Shown: positions 16,371 through 25,251, counted from the stretch's first letter. The stretch is 37,727 bases of DNA from Bdellovibrio sp. ZAP7 (GCA_945878405.1 CAMCTJ010000018.1:1-37727); one strand, 5' to 3'. Numbers and translations are program-made. The notes: generated by a model from the sequence alone, not told the origin.

Positions 16371-18029
16371 ATGTTTAACTGGCTCCTTAAGTTCAATCAA
16401 TTTGCCTTTTCCGGGCTAACCGCCCTTTTAATACTCTCCGCCTCTTGTGTAGGAAGCCGCAGCCGTGAACTTTCAAGCCCCTATTTAAAAGAACAGAAAA
16501 GTCGTGGCCCACAATCCGTCGCAGTAAATAAAAATTCCGCTACTTACTTAGCTTCGCTCGATTTTGACCAATGGTTAAAGGGTCAACTTCCCAAAGAACG
16601 AGCCACTCAAATCGAAAACTCCTGCCGTTCTGATTCAAAGCATTCGCCCTTTTGTTATTCGTTTCTGAATTTTTCCACCCTCGAAACTCGACGAGAAGCT
16701 GCGAAAACAAAAAAAAAGCAAAAAAAGTTTTCTCGAATTATCGTTCCCAAATTTAAAAATGGGACAGTTTCGAATTGGCTCGATCTTCGGTTCTCGTCCG
16801 TTATGTCATCTCTGAGAGGACTCAACAGATCAAAACCAGAAGAGATTGAGATTCTCAGAAAAAAATCGCTCGCAGAAGAAACCTGCCCCAATAATATTGT
16901 AATTGCATTAGCCGCCTTTCTTGAGGACGGACTCCCCAACAAGGCCTCTTATTCATCTCTCGCAGAGCTCTACGAAAAAGGGGGTAAATGCCCCTTGGAA
17001 AATCCTGGAGATTCCGAAACTCTCACGACTCGAGCAGGACTCCTTTATCTTGCAGATAACCAACACCAAAAAGCAGAATCCTGTTTCAAAACTTCATCCC
17101 AAGACAAAGATGCCTTTCGGTCTCGAGCTCTGTACTGGTTGAGGAAGGTTTATCAAGACAAGGGGGAATCCTCACTTGCTCGAGAGACCCTAAAGGAACT
17201 AAAAACAAAATATCCTTTTTCGTTTCATACCCTCATGGCGCTGCATTCAAACAAAGAAGATCCGGGTGTGGTCTTAAAAAAATCTAATCCTTCTCTGATT
17301 ACTCGCTCTGAGCAGGTCCCCCAACTGAACAACCTGATCGAGCAAGTAGAACTCCTCAATGAAAATGGTTTCCAAAAATCTGCAGAAAAGGTTTTGTCGT
17401 GGATTCTTACTGATTCTGAAAAAGCAGAACCAGAATTGATGATTTATGTATCCGATCTCAAGCAGTCTCAAGGGAACTACCTGGGCCAGCTCCAAATCCT
17501 AACGGATGTGCTTTATGCGAATCCTCATCTCACCACCAAATCCACGATGGAAAGATACTTTCCAAAGCTTTATTTTCCGGTTTTTGAGAAACACTCTCAA
17601 GGTCTGGATCCCTATCTCCTCATGTCGATCGCTAGAAGAGAGAGTGCTTTTAATCCAAGAGCTGTATCGCGGGCCAGAGCCAAAGGTCTCATGCAAATCG
17701 CTCCTCAAACCCAAAGAAGGCTCAGCAGCACCAAGAACGCTTTTGATCCAGAAGCAAATATTTCAATGGGCTCTCGATATATTTCTAATCTCGTCAAAAG
17801 ATCCAATGGCATGATTCACTTGGCTCTAGCAGGTTATAACGCCGGTCCCAACAGAGTGGACCTATGGGTAGCTCGTTATCCCACATCAGACCCTGTTCTT
17901 TTTATAGATTTGATACCTTTTAGAGAAACCCGAGAATATGTCGCTTCAGTGTTGCGGAACTACTACTGGTATCGAAGACTCCACACCGAAGATCATCCTC
18001 ACTCCATTGATTCAATCTTAAAAAACTAA
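16371..18029 (+). CDS. Lipoprotein soluble-lytic-transglycosylase (Slt family)
   Basis: A 552-residue protein that should cleave peptidoglycan between MurNAc and GlcNAc with 1,6-anhydro product formation. The signal ends in a lipobox (LSAS then C26), so it is probably anchored to the outer membrane. The middle (about 70-390) is alpha-helical with superhelical-type repeats as in Slt70. The catalytic GH23 domain at about 405-535 has the Glu of ARRESAFNPRA (E424), GLMQIAPQT, and AGYNAGPNRV, ending in FRETREYVASVLRNYYWY. Likely roles are wall turnover or remodelling; in a predator it could also act on its own envelope during growth. Neighbours do not fix the role. Confidence 0.9.
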   Translation: MFNWLLKFNQFAFSGLTALLILSASCVGSRSRELSSPYLKEQKSRGPQSVAVNKNSATYLASLDFDQWLKGQLPKERATQIENSCRSDSKHSPFCYSFLNFSTLETRREAAKTKKKQKKFSRIIVPKFKNGTVSNWLDLRFSSVMSSLRGLNRSKPEEIEILRKKSLAEETCPNNIVIALAAFLEDGLPNKASYSSLAELYEKGGKCPLENPGDSETLTTRAGLLYLADNQHQKAESCFKTSSQDKDAFRSRALYWLRKVYQDKGESSLARETLKELKTKYPFSFHTLMALHSNKEDPGVVLKKSNPSLITRSEQVPQLNNLIEQVELLNENGFQKSAEKVLSWILTDSEKAEPELMIYVSDLKQSQGNYLGQLQILTDVLYANPHLTTKSTMERYFPKLYFPVFEKHSQGLDPYLLMSIARRESAFNPRAVSRARAKGLMQIAPQTQRRLSSTKNAFDPEANISMGSRYISNLVKRSNGMIHLALAGYNAGPNRVDLWVARYPTSDPVLFIDLIPFRETREYVASVLRNYYWYRRLHTEDHPHSIDSILKN

Positions 18030-18153
18030 ACTCTCAAGTGCCCTTCAAGGCCCAAAGCGTCGCCCAAAATTGGCACTTCTCTCCCTCTGGTCCTTCGTTT
18101 TTCGCTCAGTCTCACACGTACACCTGGGGCATACAGCTTGCATTTCACTCTCG

Positions 18154-18172
18154 CGAGCTGGAGAGCAGCTCG
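18154..18172 (+). promoter_or_regulatory. GC-rich hairpin just upstream of the vWA gene
   Basis: CGAGCTG (18154-18160) pairs perfectly with CAGCTCG (18166-18172) around a 5-nt loop and is followed by GTTTTG. It lies between the transglycosylase gene and the RBS of the vWA gene, so it could be a weak terminator or a leader structure. The rest of 18030-18192 shows no gene. Confidence 0.4.
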
Positions 18173-18192
18173 GTTTTGAGAAGGAGAGCGGC

Positions 18193-19431
18193 GTGAAAAT
18201 TACAGTTAAGAATGGTTCGGATCTAAGACCGATTAGTGGTGATTACAGTACAACTACTTTAGTAGAACTTACCCCAGATTCTGGATTAGGAAGAATTCCT
18301 TCAAATGTGGTTTTTCTTATCGACGGTTCAAGCTCAATGGGCGGTGATAAATGGTCAACCGTAAAACAAGCAGTTGCTGAGATTATTGATTCCCTTAAAG
18401 ATGATGATCGCGTTGGAGTGGTTTTATTTGACTCCGGTTCTAAAGAACTTTTCCCGCTCGCTTCCCTTGCACAAAACCGACAAGTGATGAGAGATGCCAT
18501 TTTGAATCTCGCTTCTCCTTCTGGAGTGACCAATCTCGAAGCTGGTTTGAAGCAAGCTTATGGAGCTTTTGATGCACGATCCAGTGCCGATAAAGTAAAA
18601 CGAGTAAACCATATTATTCTTTTAACTGACGGTTTCCCTACTGATAATCAAGGTTACAGAATTGAAGAGTCGCTTCGATTCGAGCAAGTTGTAAGAAAGC
18701 ATGAGCACATTACCCTCACTGGTGTTGGAATTGGTTCTGCAGATGATTACGATTCAAGTTTTATCAGCAAACTCTCTGAGCTTGGTCGTGGCTCTTACTA
18801 CCATGCAAATGACCTAGCTAAATTTAAACAAGGACTACAAGAAGAAGTTCAAAAGCTACAATCTTCAGTGGTTGGAAATTTAATTCTTAAATTCTCAGAT
18901 ATTAACTGCAAAATCATGAGAATCGCTAAGGTTGCCCCTGAAATCGTTATTTACGATATTTCCGGAAGTAAAAATGCCTTTGAACTGCCCACTGGTTCCA
19001 TGACAAAAGACATGACCACTTTCATTATCCAAACGAGCCATCAGGGCGATGGTCAAGTAGGAACTGAAATTACCCTGTTTAATCTCGCAGCTAATTCCGA
19101 TGGAAAAGATTCTGAAAAATCTAGTATCAAAGTAAAAACTACTGATAGAGAAAGCGATTTAGGTCAAATCGATCCGGATGTGTTCCGAGCTATCCAGATG
19201 CTGCAGGTGCATCTGAACGGCGAACAAATTCAAGCAAGTATCGATACCGGTGATAAGGCAAAAGCTACTCGCCTTATTGAAAACACGACAAAGATTGCTG
19301 CTAATTTAGGACAAGCCAAAGTTACCAAGGCTCTGGGACAACTTTCCAAAGACTTGGAACAAGGTAAATCAGTCTCCGATAATTTGGCGACTATTAAAGA
19401 TGAAGCGAAGAAAACTCGTCTTTTAGTATAA
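18193..19431 (+). CDS. Von Willebrand factor A (vWA) domain protein
   Basis: The open frame extends back to TTG 18070, but GTG 18193 has AAGGAG at 18181-18186 with a 6-nt gap and starts directly in a domain-like sequence, so it is preferred; the 41 upstream residues look non-coding. The 412-residue product has no signal peptide. The vWA MIDAS motif is complete: D44-G-S46-S-S48, a Thr in GVTNLEAG near residue 113, and D146 in LLTDG. After the vWA fold (about 35-215) there is a beta-rich region and a helical C-terminus. Such proteins bind partners through a metal ion. The next gene, 34 nt downstream, is a kinase with zinc ribbons and FHA, so the pair is likely one signalling unit. Confidence 0.85.
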   Translation: MKITVKNGSDLRPISGDYSTTTLVELTPDSGLGRIPSNVVFLIDGSSSMGGDKWSTVKQAVAEIIDSLKDDDRVGVVLFDSGSKELFPLASLAQNRQVMRDAILNLASPSGVTNLEAGLKQAYGAFDARSSADKVKRVNHIILLTDGFPTDNQGYRIEESLRFEQVVRKHEHITLTGVGIGSADDYDSSFISKLSELGRGSYYHANDLAKFKQGLQEEVQKLQSSVVGNLILKFSDINCKIMRIAKVAPEIVIYDISGSKNAFELPTGSMTKDMTTFIIQTSHQGDGQVGTEITLFNLAANSDGKDSEKSSIKVKTTDRESDLGQIDPDVFRAIQMLQVHLNGEQIQASIDTGDKAKATRLIENTTKIAANLGQAKVTKALGQLSKDLEQGKSVSDNLATIKDEAKKTRLLV

Positions 19432-19465
19432 AACTTTTTCGGGGCAACAAAGAGGGGTTGGTTAC

Positions 19466-20875
19466 GTGCAAAAGTGTCCGTCCTGTCAAGCTACCAACGT
19501 GGCGGGCTCCCTCTTCTGTGAGGCCTGTGGAGAAAGTCTTTCTCAAGTTCAAGTCGCAAGAAAACTCCGTCAATCTTCATTTGATTCCGTCAAAGATGCC
19601 GGTCCAGGATTGCTCTCACCCGGTGAAAGAATTAAAGCAAAATACTCGTATCTCATTGAAGAGGCCGTAGCTCGAAGTGGCTTTGGCGCAACTTTTCGAG
19701 CTCAACGAAAAGACAATGAAAAGCCGGTATTGATCAAACAAATGCTCGATCAGGCTTCCTATGATCAGTTTAAAACACAGCTATTAAAGGCCTTTAAAAG
19801 AGAGGCAAAATTCTTACGAAAAATTAAGCACCCTGCATTCCCCAGAGGATTTGAGTACTTTGAGCGAAACAAATCTTTTTATCTGGTGATGGAATTTATC
19901 AATGGAAAAGAACTCACCAAAGCCGTTGAAGATTACAAAAAACAAAATGGTGGCACTGTTGAAGATGGGCTAATCATCTATCTAGGAAGAGAAATCGCGG
20001 ATGCATTAGAGATTATTCATCAACAGGGTTATATTTATCGCGATTTAAAGCCCCAGAACGTCATGTTGGATGGAATCAGCTCGAGAGTTAAGCTGATTGA
20101 TTTTGGTACTCTCTACCACGTCTCAGATAAAGACCCTCTCCTTTTTGAATCGGAAGGCTATACTCCTCCTGATTTCTTAAAAAAAGACATAAAATTTACT
20201 CCTGCTGGAGATGTTTATAGTTTAGGTGCCCTCCTCTTCGAAATTGTTATTGGCGAAACTCCAAAGCTTGGAGATTTTTCACTTTTAGAAGCAACTTCTC
20301 TTGATCCTAGATTAATTGGGATTATCAAAAAGTGTTTAGATCCTGACCCCCTGAAACGATTTCAAAGAGCAAAACAAGTTCGAGATGAACTGATTAAACT
20401 GACTAAAAAAGGATTCTGGCCTTTTAGAAATTCCAAGGCCATTACGCCAGTCGAGCTTTCTGTTTTACCAAAGACTCTTTATCCGCCCTCTTGTACTTTC
20501 TGTGATTACTGTGGACACTCTGAACCTCAGTCTCAGTTAGGATACTGTAAGAACTGCCGAATCCCTCTTAGAGTCGGACGAGTTCAATTGATGGATGAAA
20601 AAAAATCCAAAGAGTTTTTTCTCTACTCAGACGAAACAGTCATTGGCAGTTCTTCTCAAAGTCATTTTAAATTAGAAGATGCGGGACAAATTCAGAGCAA
20701 ACATATTAGAATCTTCCGTCGCAAAACCTCCCTTTGGCTGGAAGCCGTTTCCAAAGATTCGGAAGACACCCTCCTGAACCGTCGAAAAATCTTGGGACCA
20801 GTGGAACTGGTCGACGGTGACACAATCGAACTTCCCGGTGTCTCTCTCCGTTTTTCCATTAAAGACGCTTGCTAA
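19466..20875 (+). CDS. Zinc-ribbon Ser/Thr kinase with C-terminal FHA domain
   Basis: A 469-residue cytoplasmic protein from GTG 19466. Order of parts: zinc ribbon (C4, C7, C18, C21); a protein kinase at about 55-315 with a Gly-rich loop SGFGATF, Lys in VLIKQ, YRDLKPQN (R192-D193-L-K195) and DFG at 212-214; a second four-cysteine ribbon near 345-370 (CDYC then CKNC); and a beta-rich FHA domain near 385-465 with IGSSSQSHF and SKHIRIF. All catalytic residues are present, so it should be active, and FHA should bind phosphothreonine, perhaps its own. There is no membrane segment, unlike the classic PASTA kinases. It lies 34 nt after the vWA gene. No PP2C-type phosphatase is nearby. Confidence 0.92.
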   Translation: MQKCPSCQATNVAGSLFCEACGESLSQVQVARKLRQSSFDSVKDAGPGLLSPGERIKAKYSYLIEEAVARSGFGATFRAQRKDNEKPVLIKQMLDQASYDQFKTQLLKAFKREAKFLRKIKHPAFPRGFEYFERNKSFYLVMEFINGKELTKAVEDYKKQNGGTVEDGLIIYLGREIADALEIIHQQGYIYRDLKPQNVMLDGISSRVKLIDFGTLYHVSDKDPLLFESEGYTPPDFLKKDIKFTPAGDVYSLGALLFEIVIGETPKLGDFSLLEATSLDPRLIGIIKKCLDPDPLKRFQRAKQVRDELIKLTKKGFWPFRNSKAITPVELSVLPKTLYPPSCTFCDYCGHSEPQSQLGYCKNCRIPLRVGRVQLMDEKKSKEFFLYSDETVIGSSSQSHFKLEDAGQIQSKHIRIFRRKTSLWLEAVSKDSEDTLLNRRKILGPVELVDGDTIELPGVSLRFSIKDAC

Positions 20876-20957
20876 AGTCGAACTCGAAAAAAGTAACGCA
20901 ACAGGTCTAATCGCGCCGTGCTTCCAAAACCCCGTAGAACTTGGGGCTTGGGTCGGC

Positions 20958-20963
20958 TATACT
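20958..20963 (+). promoter_or_regulatory. Candidate -10 box placed for a leaderless mRNA
   Basis: TATACT at 20958-20963 ends 6 nt before ATG 20970, the same geometry as at 15181. There is no Shine-Dalgarno. Just upstream, CCAAAACCCC (20924-20933) can pair with GGGGCTTGG (20943-20951), a possible terminator of the kinase gene although no U-tract follows. Confidence 0.4.
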
Positions 20964-20969
20964 TAAAGC

Positions 20970-21728
20970 ATGAAAAGCTTGATTGGTTCGCTGAGTGTTT
21001 TGTTCTGTATCGCCTTCCTCGGAGCGTGTAGCCATCTTTCTGATTCATCGAAAGAAAGAGATAGAGCTAAACTTTACCTCCAGCTTTCCTCCGATATGTT
21101 TGCTCAACGCAATTACCCGAAAGCTTTAGAATATTGTCTAGAAGGCATCCAAATCGATCCTGATTTTGCCCCATCTTTGAACCACTTGGGCATTATCTAT
21201 ATGGAAACCAAGCGCTTCAATAAGGCTGAAGAAGCCTTTAATCAAGCTCTGAAGAAACAGCCCCAGTATCCAGAAGTCTTCAATAATTTAGGGGTTTTAA
21301 TGAATCGCCAAGATCGCTTTTCAGAAGCGGTTAGCTTTTTTGATAGAGCCCTTAAATCGGATAATTATGTAACCCCGGAAAATGCGCTTACTAATATGGG
21401 CTATTCTTATTTTCGTTTGGGAAATTTAACGAAAGCAAAGGTTTATCATCAACGGGCATTGGATATTCTTCCCGACTTCTGTTTAGCAAACAAAAACCTT
21501 GGGGACGTCTATGCAAAAGACAAAAAATTCCCAAAATCAGTTGAATATTACAACAAAGCCCTCTCAACGTGCCCTCTCTATGAAGAAAGCCACTACAAAC
21601 TCGGTTTAGCCCTCATGAAAATGGGCCAAAGGAATATGGCTAAAAACGAACTGGAAAAGCTTGTTCAGCGCCATAAAGCTGGCCCCTATGTAGATAGGTC
21701 TCAGGAAGTCCTTAAATTTCTTAACTAA
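20970..21728 (+). CDS. TPR lipoprotein, PilF/PilW/Tgl-like
   Basis: A 252-residue outer-membrane-type lipoprotein: MKSLIGSLSVLFCIAFLGAC with the acylated C20. From residue 35 it is a run of about six TPR units (YPKALEYCLEGIQIDPDFAP, FNKAEEAFNQALKKQPQYPE, FPKSVEYYNKALSTCPLYEE). Proteins of this type (PilF, PilW, Tgl) pilot the type IV pilus secretin into the outer membrane. The adjacent gene encodes RodZ, and a pilF/pilW-rodZ pair is conserved in proteobacteria, which supports the assignment. TPR lipoproteins are a broad group, so the exact role is not certain. No RBS is seen. Confidence 0.75.
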   Translation: MKSLIGSLSVLFCIAFLGACSHLSDSSKERDRAKLYLQLSSDMFAQRNYPKALEYCLEGIQIDPDFAPSLNHLGIIYMETKRFNKAEEAFNQALKKQPQYPEVFNNLGVLMNRQDRFSEAVSFFDRALKSDNYVTPENALTNMGYSYFRLGNLTKAKVYHQRALDILPDFCLANKNLGDVYAKDKKFPKSVEYYNKALSTCPLYEESHYKLGLALMKMGQRNMAKNELEKLVQRHKAGPYVDRSQEVLKFLN

Positions 21729-21770
21729 TTAAATCTAGCGCATCCTCGGCAGATGCTGTAAAACTGGCCT

Positions 21771-22703
21771 ATGCAGCACTTGGGGGAGTTTCTAAAAAGT
21801 GAGCGAGAGCGGAAAGGGATCCGCCTTTCTGATATTGCTTCGGTCACGAAAATTCAAATCCACAATTTAAAATTATTGGAAGAAGGAAACTGGAAAGCCC
21901 TTCCTGCTAAACCCTTTGTTAAGGGGTTTCTCACTGCTTATGCAAAGTATGTCGGTCTTAATAGTTCCGAAATTTATCAACGCTATTTAGAGGAAACGCA
22001 ACCTGCGCCCTCCACGCTGACCTTAGATTCAAATAGTCCGGAATCGGAAGTATCAGAATCCCCTTTAGCAGAGGTCAGCACTCAACCAAAAGTTTTACAA
22101 ATTAAGCCGATTTTAATTTCTCTCTTTGCTGTGCTTTTTCTTGGGGGATCGGTTTGGTTAATTCAGTTAGGAAAAACAAGTTCCGAGCCCACAATGGGTC
22201 CCGTAGCCATTAACAGCGAACCTCCGCAGCCACAACCAGAGGCAAGCCTTCTGCCAACTACAAATCAACCAACTGAAGCTCCGAGAGAGGTTGCAAGCAC
22301 CCCAGAAGCAGCTCCAGCAGCTGCCCCTAGCCCGGAACCTACTCCGGCCGCTAATCCCACAAGTGGTCATGAGCTGGAAGTTAACCCGAAAGATCGCACT
22401 TGGGTAAAAGTGGTTATTGATGATGCCCCCCCTGTAAACCTGCACTTAAACCCACAGGAAAAAACTAAATTCAGTGCAAAGGAAAAAATAAAATTGGTAT
22501 TGGGAAACTCGACAGGTTCTGAAGTGCTTTACAATGGATCTGTGACTGAAGGAAAAAAATATTCGGGAACCATTCGGTTTTATATTTTTCCAGCCGGCTC
22601 AAAATTTCCTCAAGATAAGCCACGTCAAATTTCAAGCGAATCTGTCAGCCAACAAGACTCGGAAGCCCTCCCCGAAACCAATCCAGAATCCGATCTGGAA
22701 TAA
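21771..22703 (+). CDS. rodZ: RodZ-like cytoskeletal protein
   Basis: A 310-residue protein with the RodZ layout: an N-terminal HTH_25-type helix-turn-helix at about 1-75 (LGEFLKSERERKGIRLSDIASVTKI and LPAKPFVKGFLTAYAKYVGL), a membrane segment at about 109-130 (PILISLFAVLFLGGSVWLI), a long Pro/Ala/Glu-rich periplasmic linker, and a C-terminal DUF4115-type beta domain (WVKVVIDDAPPVNLHLNPQEK). RodZ links MreB to the wall synthesis machinery and keeps rod shape. No RBS precedes ATG 21771; a TAAAAC box ends 6 nt before it. It is followed 3 nt later by a hydrolase gene. Confidence 0.85.
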   Translation: MQHLGEFLKSERERKGIRLSDIASVTKIQIHNLKLLEEGNWKALPAKPFVKGFLTAYAKYVGLNSSEIYQRYLEETQPAPSTLTLDSNSPESEVSESPLAEVSTQPKVLQIKPILISLFAVLFLGGSVWLIQLGKTSSEPTMGPVAINSEPPQPQPEASLLPTTNQPTEAPREVASTPEAAPAAAPSPEPTPAANPTSGHELEVNPKDRTWVKVVIDDAPPVNLHLNPQEKTKFSAKEKIKLVLGNSTGSEVLYNGSVTEGKKYSGTIRFYIFPAGSKFPQDKPRQISSESVSQQDSEALPETNPESDLE

Positions 22704-22706
22704 ATC

Positions 22707-23546
22707 ATGATTCAGCCCTTGTTAGTTGAGAAGCTAGCGGTTTGGTCAAGTACTCCACGAGCCAGTCAAACAAAAGGCCGTGTACTGATGATCCACGGGG
22801 TCAGTGAGCATTCAGGAAGACATCTGGGAACGGAACAAGCTCTTCTCAATGCAGGATATGCTGTTGTTCGATTTGATTTGAGAGGAGCCGGGAGAAGTGG
22901 CGGTAGACGTCAGTGGGTGAGAGAATTCAATGATTATGTAGAAGATGTCAGCACCGTCTATCGCTGGATTTGTCGCGAACTAGACCCTGCACCCCTATTT
23001 CTTTTTGGTCATAGTTTGGGCGGTGCGATTGCTCTAACGTTTCTCGAGTCTTATCAAAGAGCCTTTGCAGGATGTGTTTTGAGCGCGCCAGCGTATCGCT
23101 TAGGAGGAGCTATCAGCCCCCTAACAGTTGCTATTGGTCGTCAATTGGTAAAAGTTTTGCCAACGCTTCGAATCCCAGCAACCAGTGATAAGGGAGCGAT
23201 TTCAAAAGATCCTCAAGCTGTGAAAGCATTTCTTGAAGATCCTTTGTGCTGTCACACCACCACACTCAATCAAGGAAAAGAAATTTTAGAGCAGTTGCCT
23301 AAACTACCCGCGATTGCTGCCCAGCTAACCCTTCCCATTCTGATACTTCATGGGTCCTTAGATCAGATCATTCGACTCGAAGGAAGCTTTGAACTATTGG
23401 AAAAGTTTGGAAGCAAAGATAGAACTCTAAACATTATTCCGGGTGGCTTTCACGAGCCCCATAATGATCAAGAGAAAGAAGAGTTTTTTAGCTTGCTGAC
23501 TCTTTGGCTCGACGGCCAAAGGGCTTTGAATCCCACCATTGGATAG
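22707..23546 (+). CDS. Alpha/beta hydrolase, monoacylglycerol lipase-like
   Basis: A 279-residue serine hydrolase. The oxyanion segment MIHGVSEHSGRH, the RGAGRSGG stretch, nucleophile S103 in GHSLGG, acid D219 in LHGSLDQI and base H249 in GGFHEPHND form a complete triad typical of monoacylglycerol lipases and lysophospholipases (Hydrolase_4). No signal peptide, so it is probably cytoplasmic or peripheral. A role in lipid recycling from prey or membrane turnover is possible but unproven. Its last 59 nt overlap the end of the FTR1 fusion gene on the other strand. Confidence 0.88.
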   Translation: MIQPLLVEKLAVWSSTPRASQTKGRVLMIHGVSEHSGRHLGTEQALLNAGYAVVRFDLRGAGRSGGRRQWVREFNDYVEDVSTVYRWICRELDPAPLFLFGHSLGGAIALTFLESYQRAFAGCVLSAPAYRLGGAISPLTVAIGRQLVKVLPTLRIPATSDKGAISKDPQAVKAFLEDPLCCHTTTLNQGKEILEQLPKLPAIAAQLTLPILILHGSLDQIIRLEGSFELLEKFGSKDRTLNIIPGGFHEPHNDQEKEEFFSLLTLWLDGQRALNPTIG

Positions 23547-25251
23547 CAATAAGAAATGCAACCAAAGCCAATTGCGCTCCAAGTGTTTGATAGAATGGGT
23601 AAACTCCAAGCATATCCAACCGCAAGCCAAGTCCTAATTCGGTGACAGGCACTAGTCCCGTCTCTTGCAGAGCATGAATTCCTTTCCCCAATAGAATGAA
23701 ACTTAAAAAGAACATGATCCAAGATGAAATCATGAAGAGTTGGCGAACCGGAAGCCGCGCACTCAGCTTTACACTCAACCAGCTAAGAACAAGAACCAAG
23801 CTAAACGCACTGAGGACTCCCGACGCCAATGCGAGTTGGTGATTTCCCCCTGCTTCCAGGAGAAGAGCCCTTAAAAAAACAACCGTTTCGAAAACCTCCC
23901 GAAACACTCCCATAAAAGCAATACTGCCAAGAATAAAAATATTTTTTCGTTCTTTGGCCAGTGACACCATTTGATGAATAAAATTACGCCATCTTCCAAT
24001 TTCAGATTTTCGATGCATCCAAAGTCCAAAATAAAGAAGAAGTAAAACCGCAAACAGGGACACGCCCCCTTCCAGTAGCTCTCTTTGAGCCCCGGTCATT
24101 ACTAAAATCCAGCCCGAAAAAAACCAGGCACAGATCCCCAAGACGAGTGCCAATCCCCATCCAGCATGCACCGCCAGAATCGCGGAACGATTTCCAAAAC
24201 TTCGCACAACACCTAATAAAGTAATGAGGAGTAGTGCTGCTTCAAATGCCTCTCTTAAGAAAATTCCAAAAGAAACGGAGAAAATGAACCACAATGAAGG
24301 CTTTTGAAGGCTCACGAGTTGACCAGCCTGTTCTAAAAGTCCGTGCATTTTATGCACTAGGCTTAATAGTTCAGCTTCAGAAACTCTTGCTTCAATTCCT
24401 TTTCTGATTTGCATCAGAGATTGCTCTAACTGAGAGGTGAATTTTGAATCTCTGACTCTTAGCTTGGGCTCCATTGGCTCTATGCCATCCAAATAAGCAG
24501 AAATGGCATAATTTCTTGCCACTTGAAAATCACCCAATTGATAAGCTTTGATCGCATTTTCCAGCGCTTGATGCGCCTTTAGCAAAAACACCTGGTTTTC
24601 TGCTGAAAGCTTCGATTGATTTCCTTTTTGTAGTTCAGAAACATAGAACGAAAGGTTCCACATTTCATCGGCGGTTAAATGATCAAAAGCCGCCATAGCT
24701 GTTCCTGGCACGCCCAATTTGATTACATTAAAGAAATGAAATGGCCCCTTCCCTTGGAGTTTGACATCCGTAAAATTTGTTGGCGGAGGATTAAAATTTC
24801 CACTGGAAGGACCGTCTCCCATACCTCCTGCTCCATGACATTGAATACAGTTTTGTTCATAGAGGTTTTTTCCAGAAGCTAAATCAATCGAATGTGCTGG
24901 TGCCGTCGAAATACCCATTCTTTGGACCAATTCGGAGGATGTTTTCTCTGCAAGTTTTTGAACCTCTTGCGGGGGTGCTTTTTCTAAAATCCGTTTTTGT
25001 ATTTCCAGCACCTGATTTTCAATGGGGGTGCCCCTTAGTTGCTTATTTTCTTGCACCTGATCCAAAACCTTGCGAACGAACTCAACTTGCTCTTCATACT
25101 CAAAATTACTGAGAACTTGATGATTTGGGCCTACCGCCCCAACATAGTCCGAAGCTATATAGTTCAGTAAATGCACAGTGAGTGAATTCTGATCTGCTTG
25201 GGTTGCAGCGAGGAGCCAAGGAAACAAAAGAATGAGGACATTTTTTTTCAT
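23488..25251 (-). CDS. Cytochrome c-FTR1 iron permease fusion
   Basis: A 587-residue exported membrane protein. A signal peptide (1 to about 19) leads into a periplasmic region with a class I cytochrome c domain: CIQCH at C135-C138-H139 and a likely axial M186 in GVPGTAMAAF. The C-terminal half (from about 320) is an FTR1/EfeU-type permease with seven hydrophobic segments and two REXXE iron motifs, REAFE (333-337) and REVFE (451-455). Family knowledge: FTR1 imports ferric iron coupled to an oxidation step; the fused haem domain may supply electron transfer. It overlaps the regulator gene by 4 nt (ATGA) and the lipase-like gene by 59 nt at its 3' end. Confidence 0.92.
   Translation of the reverse strand: MKKNVLILLFPWLLAATQADQNSLTVHLLNYIASDYVGAVGPNHQVLSNFEYEEQVEFVRKVLDQVQENKQLRGTPIENQVLEIQKRILEKAPPQEVQKLAEKTSSELVQRMGISTAPAHSIDLASGKNLYEQNCIQCHGAGGMGDGPSSGNFNPPPTNFTDVKLQGKGPFHFFNVIKLGVPGTAMAAFDHLTADEMWNLSFYVSELQKGNQSKLSAENQVFLLKAHQALENAIKAYQLGDFQVARNYAISAYLDGIEPMEPKLRVRDSKFTSQLEQSLMQIRKGIEARVSEAELLSLVHKMHGLLEQAGQLVSLQKPSLWFIFSVSFGIFLREAFEAALLLITLLGVVRSFGNRSAILAVHAGWGLALVLGICAWFFSGWILVMTGAQRELLEGGVSLFAVLLLLYFGLWMHRKSEIGRWRNFIHQMVSLAKERKNIFILGSIAFMGVFREVFETVVFLRALLLEAGGNHQLALASGVLSAFSLVLVLSWLSVKLSARLPVRQLFMISSWIMFFLSFILLGKGIHALQETGLVPVTELGLGLRLDMLGVYPFYQTLGAQLALVAFLIAIQWWDSKPFGRRAKESAS

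Noticed and set aside
16225-16419. Short open frame 16225-16419 on the + strand
   Set aside because: No RBS, no recognisable sequence, and it overlaps the promoter and start of the transglycosylase gene in another frame.
18070-18192. N-terminal extension of the vWA protein from TTG 18070
   Set aside because: The 41 extra residues do not look like a signal peptide or domain, the region holds a hairpin, and a good RBS precedes GTG 18193.
18193-20875. Complete TerY-P triad
   Set aside because: No PP2C phosphatase gene is present beside the vWA-kinase pair; only a resemblance is claimed.
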